Shown: piece by piece, positions 32,520-42,916 of the stretch
Position numbering within the stretch: the stretch's first letter is position 1
Layout: the number at the start of each line of letters is the position of its first letter
NCBI RefSeq assembly: GCF_014873945.1
Contig: NZ_JADBEC010000003.1
Coordinates: 248,001 to 312,000, forward strand
From: Rhizobium viscosum
GTDB lineage: Bacteria > Pseudomonadota > Alphaproteobacteria > Rhizobiales > Rhizobiaceae
DNA: 64,000 bases
Direction: 5' to 3'
Notes under the pieces: model-generated
Told to the model about the DNA's origin: nothing
What the model saw: the letters and a program-made list of their open reading frames with translations, nothing else
Databases searched by the model: none
Made by a program: the position numbers and the translations under genes

Positions 32520-34874
32520 TTATCTGGAGGCTGTTTTGGAGGTGGGCCGGCCCACGGATCGGCGCAGATCCGTCTGCAACGCGCGAGCCTCGCCCTCCGG
32601 CTGCCGCCAGCTTTCGCCACGGATGAAAGCCGGGAACTTCAGGCCGGACATCGGCCGGGCGAGCGCATAGCCCTGCAGCATGTCGCAGCCGAGCTCCTGC
32701 AGGATGCGGACGTGATCGGCGGTCTCGACACCTTCTGCGGTAACGAGAATATTCAGCGAGCGACCAATCTCGATGATGGAGCGCACGAGCTTTCGCTGCT
32801 CGGCCGATTGCGGCAGGTGCCTGATCAGCTCGCGATCGATCTTCAGTGTTTTCGGGCTCAATCGCAGCAAGCTGACGATTGAGGCATGACCGGTGCCGAA
32901 ATCATCGACCTCGATGTCGATACCGAGTTTCTTCAGCTTCTTGAGATTGGCGGAGACCGCTTCGTCGCAATCGTCAAGCGAGATCGATTCCAGCAGCTCG
33001 AAAGAGACCGTGCCGGGCTCGATCTTCAGCGAGCGCAGCTTCTTGCCAAGCTGCGGATCGGACAGTCTCCGGCCGGAGACATTGACGGAGATGCGGGGAA
33101 TGGCGAAGCCTTCACGGATCCAGGCCTTCCGGTCGGCGATTGCTTGCTCCAGGATCAGCGCATCGATGGTCGAAACGACGTCGAGATCCTCTGCAATGTC
33201 GAGGAAGCGATCCGGCGCCAGCAGTCCGTGTTCCGGATGCTGCCAGCGTGCCAGCGTTTCGATGCCGGCGATATCGAGCGTGCGGGCATCGAACTGCGGC
33301 TGGTAGAAGGGCACGAATTCGCTACGCTCCAGGCCGATCAGGATTTCATCTGCAAGGCGCTTGGCCGTCAGGATCGTGCGGCGGGCGGCATTGGAGAAGA
33401 ATTCGTAGCGGTTACGGCCGGAGCCCTTGGCCCGGTAGAGGGCGATATCGGCGTTGAGCAGAAGCTGCTTTTCGTCGAGCTTCGGGCCGCTATCGATGGC
33501 GATGCCGATGCTGGCGCCGAAGCGGCAATCATGCCCCTCGTATTTGATGGGTTTGCGCAGCTCGCGGATGATACGCTCGGCGACGGTCGCAATCTTCTTC
33601 GAGGGAGTATCGACGATGCAGAGAACGACGAACTCATCGCCGCCGATGCGGGCGACGAAATCGGTGGCGCGAATGGAGTCGCGCAGCACCTTGGCGGCGT
33701 GTTTCAGCATATGATCGCCGGCGCGGTGGCCGAGCGTATCGTTTATCTGCTTGAAACGATCGAGATCGATATGAAGAATGGCAAGCGCCAGACCCTCCTC
33801 GCGGCAATGGGCGGAGCGTCCCTCCAGCATCTTGTCGAGATACCGGCGGTTCGGCAGGCCGGTCAAATAGTCATGGAACGCCAGATGCTCGATGCTTTCC
33901 TTGGCGGCTTCGAGTTCGCGGTTGCGTGCTTCTGCAAGATCCTTTGCGCGCCGCAAGTCGTTGCGCAGCGCCACTTCCTCCGTCACGTCCCAATTGGCGC
34001 CGATCAGCTTACGGCAGCCATTGCCATCGATGAAGAAGGCCGAGCGGGCGCGGATGATGCGCTCGGCGCCATCGCCTCTGATGATGCGGAATTCCTGGTG
34101 AAAGCCGGTCTCGTTGTTGACGTTTCTTTCGACAGTTTCGCTGACGCGATCGCGATCATCAGGATGAACAGTGCTAAGCCAGGCATCGGCTGCGGAGAAA
34201 CGATCGGCATCCTCCAATCCGTAGATGGCGATAAGGCGGTCGTCCCATTCGACGGTCCCATGATCGATATCGGCTTCGAAAACGCCGATATCGCTGATCT
34301 GCAAGGCAAGGTCGAGGCGGCGGGAGAGCTGCGCCAGCATCTCCGCGGTTTCCTTGCGCCCGGTGATGTCGGTGTCCGTGCCGACCACGCGCTGTGCAAC
34401 GCCGTTCTCATCCCATTCGACCGGCGCGCCGCGGCACTCGATCCAGACCCAGTGGCCGTCCTTGTGGCGCTCGCGATATTCGAAGATATGATAGTCGGGG
34501 TCGCCGGCATTCTGGCGCTCGATGGCGTTGACGACGAAATCGCGATCGTCGGGATGGACGAGTTGCAGCCAGGCTTCGTAATCGCCGTCGGCCTCCTCAT
34601 CAGGCGCCATGCCGCGAATGCTTTTCCAGGTCTGCGAATAAAATTTCTTGTCGAGGCGATAATTGTGGTCCCAGACGCCGAGGCCGGAGCCGACGAGGGC
34701 GTAGTTCCAGCGGCTTTCGCGCTCGGTGATATCTGAATCATCGGTGTAGCTTGCGACCCCGTCGACAGCCTGTTCGTCGCGATTGACATCGGCGGCGGCT
34801 TTGGGCGGATGGCTTTGCTTCACAGGGGCGCGCTCTCGCTTTTCTGGCGTCAGCGCAGTGTGCAGTCCTTCCAT
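32520..34874 (-). CDS. PAS-PAS-GGDEF-EAL cyclic-di-GMP signalling protein
   Basis: A 784-residue protein. Two PAS domains (about residues 55-175 and 185-300), a short coiled coil (303-330), a diguanylate cyclase domain with intact GGDEF at 411-415 and an inhibitory-site RATD at 402-405, then an EAL phosphodiesterase domain. The EAL signature is ETL (539-541), but the metal ligands in VNVS, ELLES, DDFGTG, KID and AEGVET are present. Both synthesis and breakdown of c-di-GMP are possible. No membrane segment is seen, so sensing is probably cytoplasmic. Confidence 0.92.
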   Translation of the reverse strand: MEGLHTALTPEKRERAPVKQSHPPKAAADVNRDEQAVDGVASYTDDSDITERESRWNYALVGSGLGVWDHNYRLDKKFYSQTWKSIRGMAPDEEADGDYEAWLQLVHPDDRDFVVNAIERQNAGDPDYHIFEYRERHKDGHWVWIECRGAPVEWDENGVAQRVVGTDTDITGRKETAEMLAQLSRRLDLALQISDIGVFEADIDHGTVEWDDRLIAIYGLEDADRFSAADAWLSTVHPDDRDRVSETVERNVNNETGFHQEFRIIRGDGAERIIRARSAFFIDGNGCRKLIGANWDVTEEVALRNDLRRAKDLAEARNRELEAAKESIEHLAFHDYLTGLPNRRYLDKMLEGRSAHCREEGLALAILHIDLDRFKQINDTLGHRAGDHMLKHAAKVLRDSIRATDFVARIGGDEFVVLCIVDTPSKKIATVAERIIRELRKPIKYEGHDCRFGASIGIAIDSGPKLDEKQLLLNADIALYRAKGSGRNRYEFFSNAARRTILTAKRLADEILIGLERSEFVPFYQPQFDARTLDIAGIETLARWQHPEHGLLAPDRFLDIAEDLDVVSTIDALILEQAIADRKAWIREGFAIPRISVNVSGRRLSDPQLGKKLRSLKIEPGTVSFELLESISLDDCDEAVSANLKKLKKLGIDIEVDDFGTGHASIVSLLRLSPKTLKIDRELIRHLPQSAEQRKLVRSIIEIGRSLNILVTAEGVETADHVRILQELGCDMLQGYALARPMSGLKFPAFIRGESWRQPEGEARALQTDLRRSVGRPTSKTASR

Positions 34875-34934
34875 TAAGAAATGCTTAGAAAGCGATCGCT
34901 TAATTCACTGGAAATGCCGGATTTTTTGGCTTTC

Positions 34935-35489
34935 TCAGCCGGGCAGGCGGCTGAGAAACTGGGCAAAGACCATCGTGCCTTCCGGCCAGGGGCCGTGGCC
35001 GGATTCTGAGTTGATGTGACCGGACTCGCCGGCATCCACCAGGAAGGAACCCCAGCTGTTGGCAATGTCATCAGCATGCTCATAGGTGCCGAAGGGATCA
35101 TTGCGGCTGGCGACCGTAATCGAGGGGAACGGCAGCGGATCGCGCGGGTAGGGGCCAAAGGTCATGAGATGCTTCGGGCGGATATCCGGATTGGCAACAT
35201 CGGGCGGCGCTACGAAGAAGGCGCCGGCAACGCGCTTTTGAAACAGCGGAATTGCATGGATCACCGAGGGCACCCCGAGAGAATGGGCGATGAGCACCAC
35301 GGGGCGTGTCGAGGCATTCACCGCTTCGGCGATGCGGACGCTCCAGTCCTCGCGCACGGGCTTGGACCATTCCGCCTGCTCGACGCGGCGCGCGGTGCTG
35401 AGTTTTGCTTCCCAGCGGCTCTGCCAATGGTCGGGGCCGGAATTGGTGTAGCCGGGAACGATGAGTATATCTGCGTCTGAAGCTTTCAT
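34935..35489 (-). CDS. RBBP9/YdeN-type serine hydrolase
   Basis: A 184-residue small alpha/beta hydrolase. It opens with DILIVPGYTNSGPDHWQSRWE, the nucleophile elbow is AHSLGV (serine near residue 69), the acid is in SRNDPFGTYEHA and the histidine is in ESGHINSESGHGPWPEG, which together match the RBBP9/YdeN family. Natural substrates are unknown. It is divergent from the DUF2189 gene with an inverted repeat between. Confidence 0.85.
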   Translation of the reverse strand: MKASDADILIVPGYTNSGPDHWQSRWEAKLSTARRVEQAEWSKPVREDWSVRIAEAVNASTRPVVLIAHSLGVPSVIHAIPLFQKRVAGAFFVAPPDVANPDIRPKHLMTFGPYPRDPLPFPSITVASRNDPFGTYEHADDIANSWGSFLVDAGESGHINSESGHGPWPEGTMVFAQFLSRLPG

Positions 35490-35535
35490 AGTGCCGCCGA
35501 TGTGAGAAAGCTTAACCGCGATGTCAAGGGAAAGA

Positions 35536-35568
35536 GCGACTTAGCTCAAAAAATTTGCTAAGGTCGCT
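35536..35568. promoter_or_regulatory. Inverted repeat in the divergent RBBP9/DUF2189 region
   Basis: GCGAC-TTAGC and GCTAA-G-GTCGC flank an AT-rich 11-base centre. Its symmetry between divergent genes suggests a binding site. A separate hairpin (GTGTCGGC/GCCGACAC) lies at 35588-35611 in the likely leader of the DUF2189 gene. Confidence 0.45.
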
Positions 35569-35649
35569 TCATGCCGGTTGCGTTCTCGTGTCGGCCCCTT
35601 GTTGCCGACACTTCGCCTCCGGCTCATCTTGGCTGAGGAGGAGAAAGCC

Positions 35650-36453
35650 ATGACGACATTTCATGTCATGACGGGTGCCAGCGAGAGCTTCACACGGCCC
35701 GTGATCAACAAGATCAGCATAGCCGACGTCTTCGACGCGCTCAGGCTCGGTTTCGAGGATTTCCGCGAGAAGCCTTCACATTACGTTTTCCTGTGTCTCA
35801 TGTATCCGATCGCCGGTATCTTCCTGACGATGCTGAGCTCGGGCGCCAATCTTGCACCGATGATCTTTCCGCTGATGTCGGGCTTCGTGCTGATCGGCCC
35901 GATCGCCGCAATCGGCCTCTACGAAATCAGCCGCCGGCGCGAGGCCGGACTCGATTCCTCCTGGACACATGCACTCGATGTACGCCATTCGCCGGCTTTG
36001 CCGTCGATCATCGCCGTCGGCCTCCTGCTGTTTGGGATCTTCACCGTCTGGCTGGTCACGGCGCAAACGATCTATACGAGCCTTCTCGGCGAGGTCTTCC
36101 CGCGCTCCATGTCGCTCTTCCTGCAGCAAGTGTTCGGTACGCCGGAAGGCATGCAGCTCATCCTGTGGGGTAATCTGGTTGGCCTCGGCTTTGCGTTCGT
36201 CGTTCTGGCGATCACCGTCGTGACCTTCCCGATGCTGCTTGACAGGGACTGCGGGGCGGTGGCGGCGATGGTCGCCTCGATCCGGGCAACCTTCGTCAAT
36301 CCGGTACCGATATTGCTCTGGGGCCTGATCGTTGCCGCGTCGCTCGTCATCGGCACAATCCCGCTTTTCGTCGGCCTGGCACTCGCCATCCCGATCCTCG
36401 GCCATGCGACCTGGCATCTTTATCGGAAGCTGATTGCCCGCGAAGCCATGTAA
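35650..36453 (+). CDS. DUF2189 integral membrane protein
   Basis: A 267-residue membrane protein with about six hydrophobic segments. The entry sequence INKISIADVFDALRLGFEDFREKPSHYVFL and the LMYPIAG and LVGLGFAFVVLAITVVTFPMLLDRD segments fit the DUF2189 family, whose function is unknown. The ATG at 35650 is chosen because a GAGGAGGAG site precedes it; the frame is open further upstream but is not supported. Confidence 0.8.
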   Translation: MTTFHVMTGASESFTRPVINKISIADVFDALRLGFEDFREKPSHYVFLCLMYPIAGIFLTMLSSGANLAPMIFPLMSGFVLIGPIAAIGLYEISRRREAGLDSSWTHALDVRHSPALPSIIAVGLLLFGIFTVWLVTAQTIYTSLLGEVFPRSMSLFLQQVFGTPEGMQLILWGNLVGLGFAFVVLAITVVTFPMLLDRDCGAVAAMVASIRATFVNPVPILLWGLIVAASLVIGTIPLFVGLALAIPILGHATWHLYRKLIAREAM

Positions 36454-36571
36454 TGGCGGTATTCCCGGGGCATCGCGAATTTGCGCGATACCCCGGAATT
36501 TCAATAGAGCCCGGAACCTCGGAACCTTGCTTGGAGTTTGTCTTGAGCCGACTTCGAAGGAGGATTTCCAG

Positions 36572-37039
36572 GTGACCTTACGCCACGTGTTTGCGCACTT
36601 CGCAACCAGGATATCGGAGTGGGCGGGCAAGCCGGTGACCTTCATTCTGGCGCTTATCGCCGTGATCATCTGGGCTGCTCTCGGCCCTGTCTTCGACTAC
36701 TCGGAAACCTGGCAGCTGGTGATCAACACCGGCACAACGATCATCACCTTCCTGATGGTCTTCCTGCTGCAGAATGCGCAGACACGCGATACGCGGGCCA
36801 TCCAGGCGAAGCTCAACGAAATCATCCTGACGAGCCATGCCGAGAACCGCTTCATCGGCATCGAAAATCTCGATGAAGAAGACCTCATGCACCTCGACCG
36901 GCTGGTGGCCAAAGCGGCCAAGGGACGGGGTTCGACAGAGATTTGCGAGATATCGGATGAGCCGGTCGACACTTCGATCGGCAAGCCGGAGAAAAAGAAG
37001 CGCACTGCGCCGGCTACCGCTTCACGGAAGCGAAAATGA
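36572..37039 (+). CDS. Low-affinity iron permease family protein
   Basis: A 155-residue protein with two membrane segments (about residues 20-42 and 52-70) and a conserved MVFLLQNAQTRDTRAIQAKLNEII after them, as in the low-affinity iron permease (Fet4-like, PF04120) family. The C-terminus is basic (KPEKKKRTAPATASRKRK). The GTG at 36572 follows AAGGAGG by 8 bases, a very good site. Direct iron transport by such short bacterial members is not established. Confidence 0.8.
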   Translation: MTLRHVFAHFATRISEWAGKPVTFILALIAVIIWAALGPVFDYSETWQLVINTGTTIITFLMVFLLQNAQTRDTRAIQAKLNEIILTSHAENRFIGIENLDEEDLMHLDRLVAKAAKGRGSTEICEISDEPVDTSIGKPEKKKRTAPATASRKRK

Positions 37040-37068
37040 AAACGGCGCCTCGCGGGCGCCGTCTCTGA
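37036..37068 (-). terminator. Terminator after purB
   Basis: ACGGCGCC (37042-37049) pairs perfectly with GGCGCCGT (37055-37062) around a 5-base loop. On the minus strand it is followed by TTTTCATTTT. It overlaps the end of the convergent permease-like gene. Confidence 0.85.
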
Positions 37069-37083
37069 CATCTGTTATGCCGA

Positions 37084-38391
<1,308 letters not shown>

Positions 38392-38453
38392 GGGCGAGCG
38401 CCTTCATTTCGTGACAGTAGCTGCGGCCCCTGTAGCAAAGACGGCCGGCAATC

Positions 38454-38939
38454 TCAACGCATGCGTTTGGCAAGAGCCAGGCTGGTGGCAAAAAGACAGA
38501 TCAGTCCGAGGGGTAAAAACAGCCCCAGACCAAGAACGAGGAACTGATAAACGGCGCTGGCGCCGGTAAAGACAAACTGGAACATCCAGATGACCGAGCC
38601 GAACGGCGAATGCCAGCGGGAATAGAAAATCCGGTAGTCCATGGCGAAGAGAAAGGCCGTCATCAGGACCGTGCCCACCGTCAGCACCAGGAAGAATGCG
38701 GCAAAACGCGACTCCACCTGATGACCGAGCGCAAGATAGCGCCCGGCAAGCAAGTTGAAGGGCCAGGAGAGCAGCCCGCCGCCGAAATAGAGGATGGAGA
38801 GATCGAGCACATGGCTCGTCTCCCATCCATTGCGCAGATAGAGGCCGGCCATGGCGGAGAGCAGCATCTGAACGCCCCAGAGCGGGGCGCCGATGAAAAG
38901 CTCAGGGTAGGAAGGCCATGCCGCCCGCAGACGGTTCAT
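38454..38939 (-). CDS. Hypothetical integral membrane protein
   Basis: A 161-residue protein with four likely membrane segments (about 20-37, 50-65, 80-100 and 125-155). The sequence is rich in Phe, Leu and Trp, with no recognised motif. It lies 2 bases downstream of the secreted DUF2259 gene on the same strand and may be transcribed with it. Confidence 0.65.
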   Translation of the reverse strand: MNRLRAAWPSYPELFIGAPLWGVQMLLSAMAGLYLRNGWETSHVLDLSILYFGGGLLSWPFNLLAGRYLALGHQVESRFAAFFLVLTVGTVLMTAFLFAMDYRIFYSRWHSPFGSVIWMFQFVFTGASAVYQFLVLGLGLFLPLGLICLFATSLALAKRMR

Positions 38940-38941
38940 TC

Positions 38942-39670
38942 TCAGGGGTGAACCGGAACGGCGATCCAGCGGCCATTGCGGCCGTCCGGAGAGGCGCTCA
39001 GCGCCAGGATGAGGGCGATATGGACAGGCTTGCCCGATTCCGGCTGATAGACGAGGGCGCCGCCCATGCGATATTCCACGGTACAGCCGCGATCTGCCGG
39101 CAGCGACTTGTCCTCATGCACCAGCTGGCGGTTCGGCGCACCATCTTTCTCGATGAGCTGCAGGGTGAAGCCGATGACGCGGTTGACGCCCTTGCAGCTT
39201 TCCGGCTTGGCGACTTCGGCATCGCCGAGCAGCAGCGAATAGGCGCCCCGCGCCGGGCCGTCACTTGCAATCGTCGTGTAACGGATCGTTTTCATCGGCG
39301 AGCCGAGCTCGGTCGGCGGATTGAAGGCAGCAATCAGGCCGGGATTGGTCAGAAGGTCGTACTTGTCCATCTGCTGGCGGGCTGCCGTCAGATTCTGGCG
39401 GCGCGCCTTAGACAGATCGGCATCCTTGTCGGTCAGTTCCAGATGAAAAGGCGTGCCCTCGAGATCGGCACCGGTATCGGTATCGATGAAATAGGTCTCC
39501 GAATAGGGGGTCTTGCCATCCTTCATGCCGAATTCCTGGAAGGCAAAGACCTTGCCGTCGGCGGAAAAGCCGACAGGCTGCATATTGGCGATATCGCCGG
39601 CTGAGGCCGTGGCAGCCATGCCGGTCAGCAGGGCGGCGAGAAATCCGCCCATGAACATGCGCTTCGTCAT
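38942..39670 (-). CDS. DUF2259 family secreted protein
   Basis: A 242-residue exported protein. The signal peptide MTKRMFMGGFLAALLTGMAATASA is cleaved near residue 24. The mature part starts GDIANMQPVGFSADGKVFAFQEFGMKDG, the conserved opening of DUF2259 proteins. Function is unknown. Its start overlaps the rpe stop by one base. Confidence 0.8.
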   Translation of the reverse strand: MTKRMFMGGFLAALLTGMAATASAGDIANMQPVGFSADGKVFAFQEFGMKDGKTPYSETYFIDTDTGADLEGTPFHLELTDKDADLSKARRQNLTAARQQMDKYDLLTNPGLIAAFNPPTELGSPMKTIRYTTIASDGPARGAYSLLLGDAEVAKPESCKGVNRVIGFTLQLIEKDGAPNRQLVHEDKSLPADRGCTVEYRMGGALVYQPESGKPVHIALILALSASPDGRNGRWIAVPVHP

Positions 39671-40347
39671 CAGCGAGCCCCCTCAGCCGCGTTGCGAAGG
39701 GCGGAAATGGCCTGACGATAGGCCTCGACCGAGCCGCCCTTGAAAATTGCCGATCCGGCGACGAGCACATTGCCGCCGGCCTTTGCCACGGCAGGCGCGG
39801 TGTCGACCGTCACGCCGCCGTCCACCTCAAGTTCTATCGGGCGGTCACCGATGAGTGACTTTGCCGCGGCGATCTTGTCTACCATTGCCGGAATGAATTT
39901 CTGGCCGCCGAAACCGGGGTTGACGGACATAATGAGAATGAGGTCGACATCGTCAAGCACGTTCTCGACCACCGAGAGCGGCGTTGCCGGATTAAGCGTG
40001 ACGCCGACCTTCTTGCCGAGATGGCGGATCGTTTGCAGCGAGCGGTGCAGGTGCGGTCCGGCCTCGGCATGCACGGTTATGCGGTCACAGCCCGCCTTTG
40101 CGAAGGCCTCCAGATAGGGATCGGCAGGCGAGATCATCAGATGGCAGTCAAAGGTCGCATCCGTATAGGAGCGCAGCGACTTGATGACATCAGGGCCGAA
40201 GGAAATGTTCGGCACAAAATGACCGTCCATGACGTCGAGATGGATCCAGTCGGCGCCGGCCGCGGTGACGTTGCGCACCTCTTCGCCGAGCTTTGCAAAA
40301 TCTGCCGCCAGGATCGACGGTGCGATGCGAATGGGCAGTGTCGTCAT
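39670..40347 (-). CDS. rpe: Ribulose-phosphate 3-epimerase
   Basis: A 225-residue TIM-barrel enzyme linking ribulose-5-phosphate and xylulose-5-phosphate in the pentose phosphate pathway. IAPSILAADFAKLGEE, HLDVMDGHFVPNISFGP and VNPGFGGQ are the family signatures, with the metal and catalytic residues in place. The ATG at 40347 is preferred over one 7 codons upstream. It starts 60 bases after the binding-protein gene. Confidence 0.96.
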   Translation of the reverse strand: MTTLPIRIAPSILAADFAKLGEEVRNVTAAGADWIHLDVMDGHFVPNISFGPDVIKSLRSYTDATFDCHLMISPADPYLEAFAKAGCDRITVHAEAGPHLHRSLQTIRHLGKKVGVTLNPATPLSVVENVLDDVDLILIMSVNPGFGGQKFIPAMVDKIAAAKSLIGDRPIELEVDGGVTVDTAPAVAKAGGNVLVAGSAIFKGGSVEAYRQAISALRNAAEGAR

Positions 40348-40407
40348 GGGTCTCGGTCTCCATTTCAACCGGTGGCGGGCGAGCCGCTCACGGCAAATTT
40401 CAATAGG

Positions 40408-41490
40408 TCAGTCCGTCCCGTCGGCCGGCGGGACGAAAGCGTCGCCGCGCCATTCGAGAAGGCGATAGGGATTTTGCGACAGTTCATGGGCCGGCGTGAA
40501 GGTGACTGGGCCGATCGGCGTATTGAACTGCGTTCCGATCAGCTTTTCGGCCACCGGCTTGCCTTCGGCCACGGCCGCCTGCACGGCCTGATCGGCAATC
40601 AGCGCGGCTGCGGCTGCCGGCAGGACATAGCCTTCCGGTTCGATTCCCGCTGCTCGCAAGGCCTCGACGGTCGCAGTCGCGTCCGGCAGAAGCGCATATT
40701 CGGGAATGGCGACGGCGCGTACGCCATCCGCCAGCACGAGCGGCTGGTTTGCGGCGCGCATCGCATCGCCGCTCAGAATGTCGAGCGGTATGTTTTCAGC
40801 CTTGGCGTCACGGGCGATGATGGCGACATCGTTCCTGTCACCGCCGATGAAGACCTTGGTGGCGCCGGCCCGCTTCAGGCGGCGCACGAGGCCGATCTGC
40901 TGTTCCTGTCCCGGTCGGTAGGTGTCGGTAAAAACAGGCTTCAGGCCATTTTCTTCCAGTGCGTTGCGCACGGCTTCCGTCAGTTCGCGGCCGTGGATCG
41001 TGCCATCCTCGATGAGGGCGATCGGAGAGGCCGTCCATTGCTGCAGAATGATCTGAATGATCCTGGCGGCTTCATCACTATCCTGCGGACCGAGGCGGAA
41101 GAGGGGCCAGCCGTTCTTCAGCGAATCTTCCATCAGGATTCGCGAGCGCACCGACACGGTGATAACAGGAATATTGGCGTCCTTCAGCTTCGGCAGGGCG
41201 CCTTCCAGCGTCTCGCTGCAGAGGAAGCCGATGGCGATCTGGACCTTGGCGGCGATCAGCGCATCGGCGACCGCCTGGCCGCTATTGTCCTGGCAGGTCT
41301 CATTGACGGGAACGACCGTATTACCCGCCCGCTGGATCTCAAAATTCGCGCCGGCGGAAATCTGGGCGCCGAGCGAGGCGAAAGTGCCGTCCTGCGGCGC
41401 CACGACGCCGATCGTCACGCCGGCCGCGCGGCCTTCGGCCGTCAACGCCATGAGCGACAGAAGGGCGGCTATGACACGCAGGCTCATCAT
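40408..41490 (-). CDS. Branched-chain amino-acid-type ABC substrate-binding protein
   Basis: A 360-residue periplasmic binding protein (LivJ-like fold). The signal peptide MMSLRVIAALLSLMALTAEGRA precedes VTIGVVAPQDGTFASLGAQISAGANF, typical of family members. No permease or ATPase genes are adjacent, so it is an orphan receptor or works with a transporter elsewhere. Ligand unknown. The longer frame from 41640 is rejected because the signal peptide begins at 41490. It is divergent from the flavin reductase gene. Confidence 0.82.
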   Translation of the reverse strand: MMSLRVIAALLSLMALTAEGRAAGVTIGVVAPQDGTFASLGAQISAGANFEIQRAGNTVVPVNETCQDNSGQAVADALIAAKVQIAIGFLCSETLEGALPKLKDANIPVITVSVRSRILMEDSLKNGWPLFRLGPQDSDEAARIIQIILQQWTASPIALIEDGTIHGRELTEAVRNALEENGLKPVFTDTYRPGQEQQIGLVRRLKRAGATKVFIGGDRNDVAIIARDAKAENIPLDILSGDAMRAANQPLVLADGVRAVAIPEYALLPDATATVEALRAAGIEPEGYVLPAAAAALIADQAVQAAVAEGKPVAEKLIGTQFNTPIGPVTFTPAHELSQNPYRLLEWRGDAFVPPADGTD

Positions 41491-41662
41491 GAAAGGTGCA
41501 GGTCTCTCGTCTTGTCCATGCCCTTTTATCCGCACGGCAGCAATCGTCAAAGAAAAACAAGCGTGTTCTGCAGCTTTTAGAGCGTGCCATTGTAGAAAAG
41601 GTAACCGATGCCCGCCATATTGGTGAAATAACAAAAACAAGACACTGATTGTGGAGAAGCAT

Positions 41663-42157
41663 GTGTTGAACAGGCAGCATATCGATCCCGGCCTCTATCG
41701 CGATGCCATGAGCCGCTATGCCGGCCATGTGCAGCTCGTGACGACGGCGCTTGGTGAAGCCCGCCGTGGCGTCACCATCACGGCTGCCTGCTCGGTATCC
41801 GACAATCCGGCTTCTGTCCTCGTCTGCCTCAACAACACCAATGAGAAGAACGAGATCTTCTGGCGCAGCGGCATCTTCGCGTTGAATTCGCTCGGCGCCC
41901 ACCATCAGGGTGTTGCCGATGCCTTTTCAGGCCGCACGCATCTGGAAAATGGGGATCGCTTCTTGAGCGCCCGCTTCGAAACGCTGGCAACGGGCGCGCC
42001 CGTGCTTGCCGATGCGCTTGCCGTCTTCGACTGCCGGGTGACCGACATCAAGGAAATGCCGACCCACAACGTCATCTTCGGCGAGGTCGCTGCCGTTCGC
42101 TTCACCGAGATCCACCCGGCGCTTCTCTATTTGAACCGTGGTTATCACACGATATAG
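41663..42157 (+). CDS. Flavin reductase family protein
   Basis: A roughly 164-residue FMN-binding reductase-like protein (HpaC/RutF fold). YRDAMSRYAGHVQLVTT and GVTITAACSVSDNPASVLVCLN are the flavin-site segments, and NRGYH near the end is typical. It probably supplies reduced flavin to a monooxygenase elsewhere. The start is uncertain: GGAGAAG (41652-41658) supports GTG 41663 or TTG 41666 rather than GTG 41651. Confidence 0.85.
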   Translation: MLNRQHIDPGLYRDAMSRYAGHVQLVTTALGEARRGVTITAACSVSDNPASVLVCLNNTNEKNEIFWRSGIFALNSLGAHHQGVADAFSGRTHLENGDRFLSARFETLATGAPVLADALAVFDCRVTDIKEMPTHNVIFGEVAAVRFTEIHPALLYLNRGYHTI

Positions 42158-42167
42158 GCTCAGCAGA

Positions 42168-42485
42168 ATGGACAATGCCGGCATCGAGGAAATGTTTCAA
42201 TCGCTTGGCCCCGTCACCATCAAGCGCATGTTCGGCGGCAAGGGCATCTACCATCTCGGCCGTATCCTGGCACTCGAAGTGCGCGACGAAATCCTGCTGA
42301 AGGCCGATGAAGAGAGCGCTCCGGAGTTTGCCGCGGCAGGTGCCAGCCAATGGTTCTACGAAGGCAAGAAGGGCGCTCCGGTGAAGATGCCCTACTGGAG
42401 CATTCCCGACGAGGCTTATGACGACCCCGATGTCATGGCGCGCTGGGTGCGGCTTGCCTATGAGGCCGCGTTACGGGCCGAATAA
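42168..42485 (+). CDS. TfoX/Sxy N-terminal domain protein
   Basis: A 105-residue protein matching the N-terminal domain of TfoX/Sxy (IEEMFQSLGPVTIKRMFGGKGIYHLGRILALEVRDEILLKAD). Full-length TfoX/Sxy regulates competence in gammaproteobacteria; single-domain versions like this are common and their function is not known. It starts 10 bases after the flavin reductase gene. Confidence 0.82.
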   Translation: MDNAGIEEMFQSLGPVTIKRMFGGKGIYHLGRILALEVRDEILLKADEESAPEFAAAGASQWFYEGKKGAPVKMPYWSIPDEAYDDPDVMARWVRLAYEAALRAE

Positions 42486-42908
42486 TCAGCGCAATTGCCC
42501 GGCCGGAAGAGCTGATATAGCCACTCTGGTGAAAGCCGACAGCGGCTCCGGCAGATCGGCAAGTCCGAACCAGCCGAAATCCGAGAGCTTGTCCGGTTCC
42601 GTCAGTTGTGGCTCGCCAGTCACTTCGCGGGCGATATAGAGAAGGGAAATCCAGTGCTGGCGGTCGGCTTCGATAAGCTGCTCGGTAGAGCCGATCTGCT
42701 CGACGCGGCCGACGGTGAGGCCCGTTTCTTCTTCGGCTTCGCGGCGCGCGGCTTCTTCGGCGGGCTCCATATGGTCGACCTTGCCGCCGACGATATTCCA
42801 GTAGCCGGCTTCAGGCGGACGCACTCGCTTGTAGAGAAGGATCTTGCCGTCGCGCAAAATCACCAGGCCTACACCGAGGCCGGGGAAATCGATGCCGGGT
42901 CTGCCCAT
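42486..42908 (-). CDS. Nudix hydrolase
   Basis: A 140-residue hydrolase of nucleoside-diphosphate-linked compounds. The complete Nudix box runs from GGKVDHMEP to REAEEETGL (about residues 41-63). The core VILRDGKILLYKRVRPPEAGYWNIVGGKV is typical of housecleaning or ADP-sugar-type Nudix enzymes; the substrate is not predictable. It is convergent with the TfoX-like gene and directly next to the helicase gene. Confidence 0.9.
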   Translation of the reverse strand: MGRPGIDFPGLGVGLVILRDGKILLYKRVRPPEAGYWNIVGGKVDHMEPAEEAARREAEEETGLTVGRVEQIGSTEQLIEADRQHWISLLYIAREVTGEPQLTEPDKLSDFGWFGLADLPEPLSAFTRVAISALPAGQLR

Positions 42909-42916
42909 TGAGGGTC

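Noticed and set aside
32886..34736. A 616-residue open frame on the plus strand opposite the GGDEF-EAL gene
   Set aside because: High GC content gives long antisense frames. The minus-strand frame has complete PAS, GGDEF and EAL motifs, and the plus-strand translation has none.
38918..41580. Plus-strand frames opposite DUF2259, rpe and the binding-protein gene
   Set aside because: All three minus-strand genes have signal peptides or clear motifs; the plus-strand translations are low-complexity shadows.
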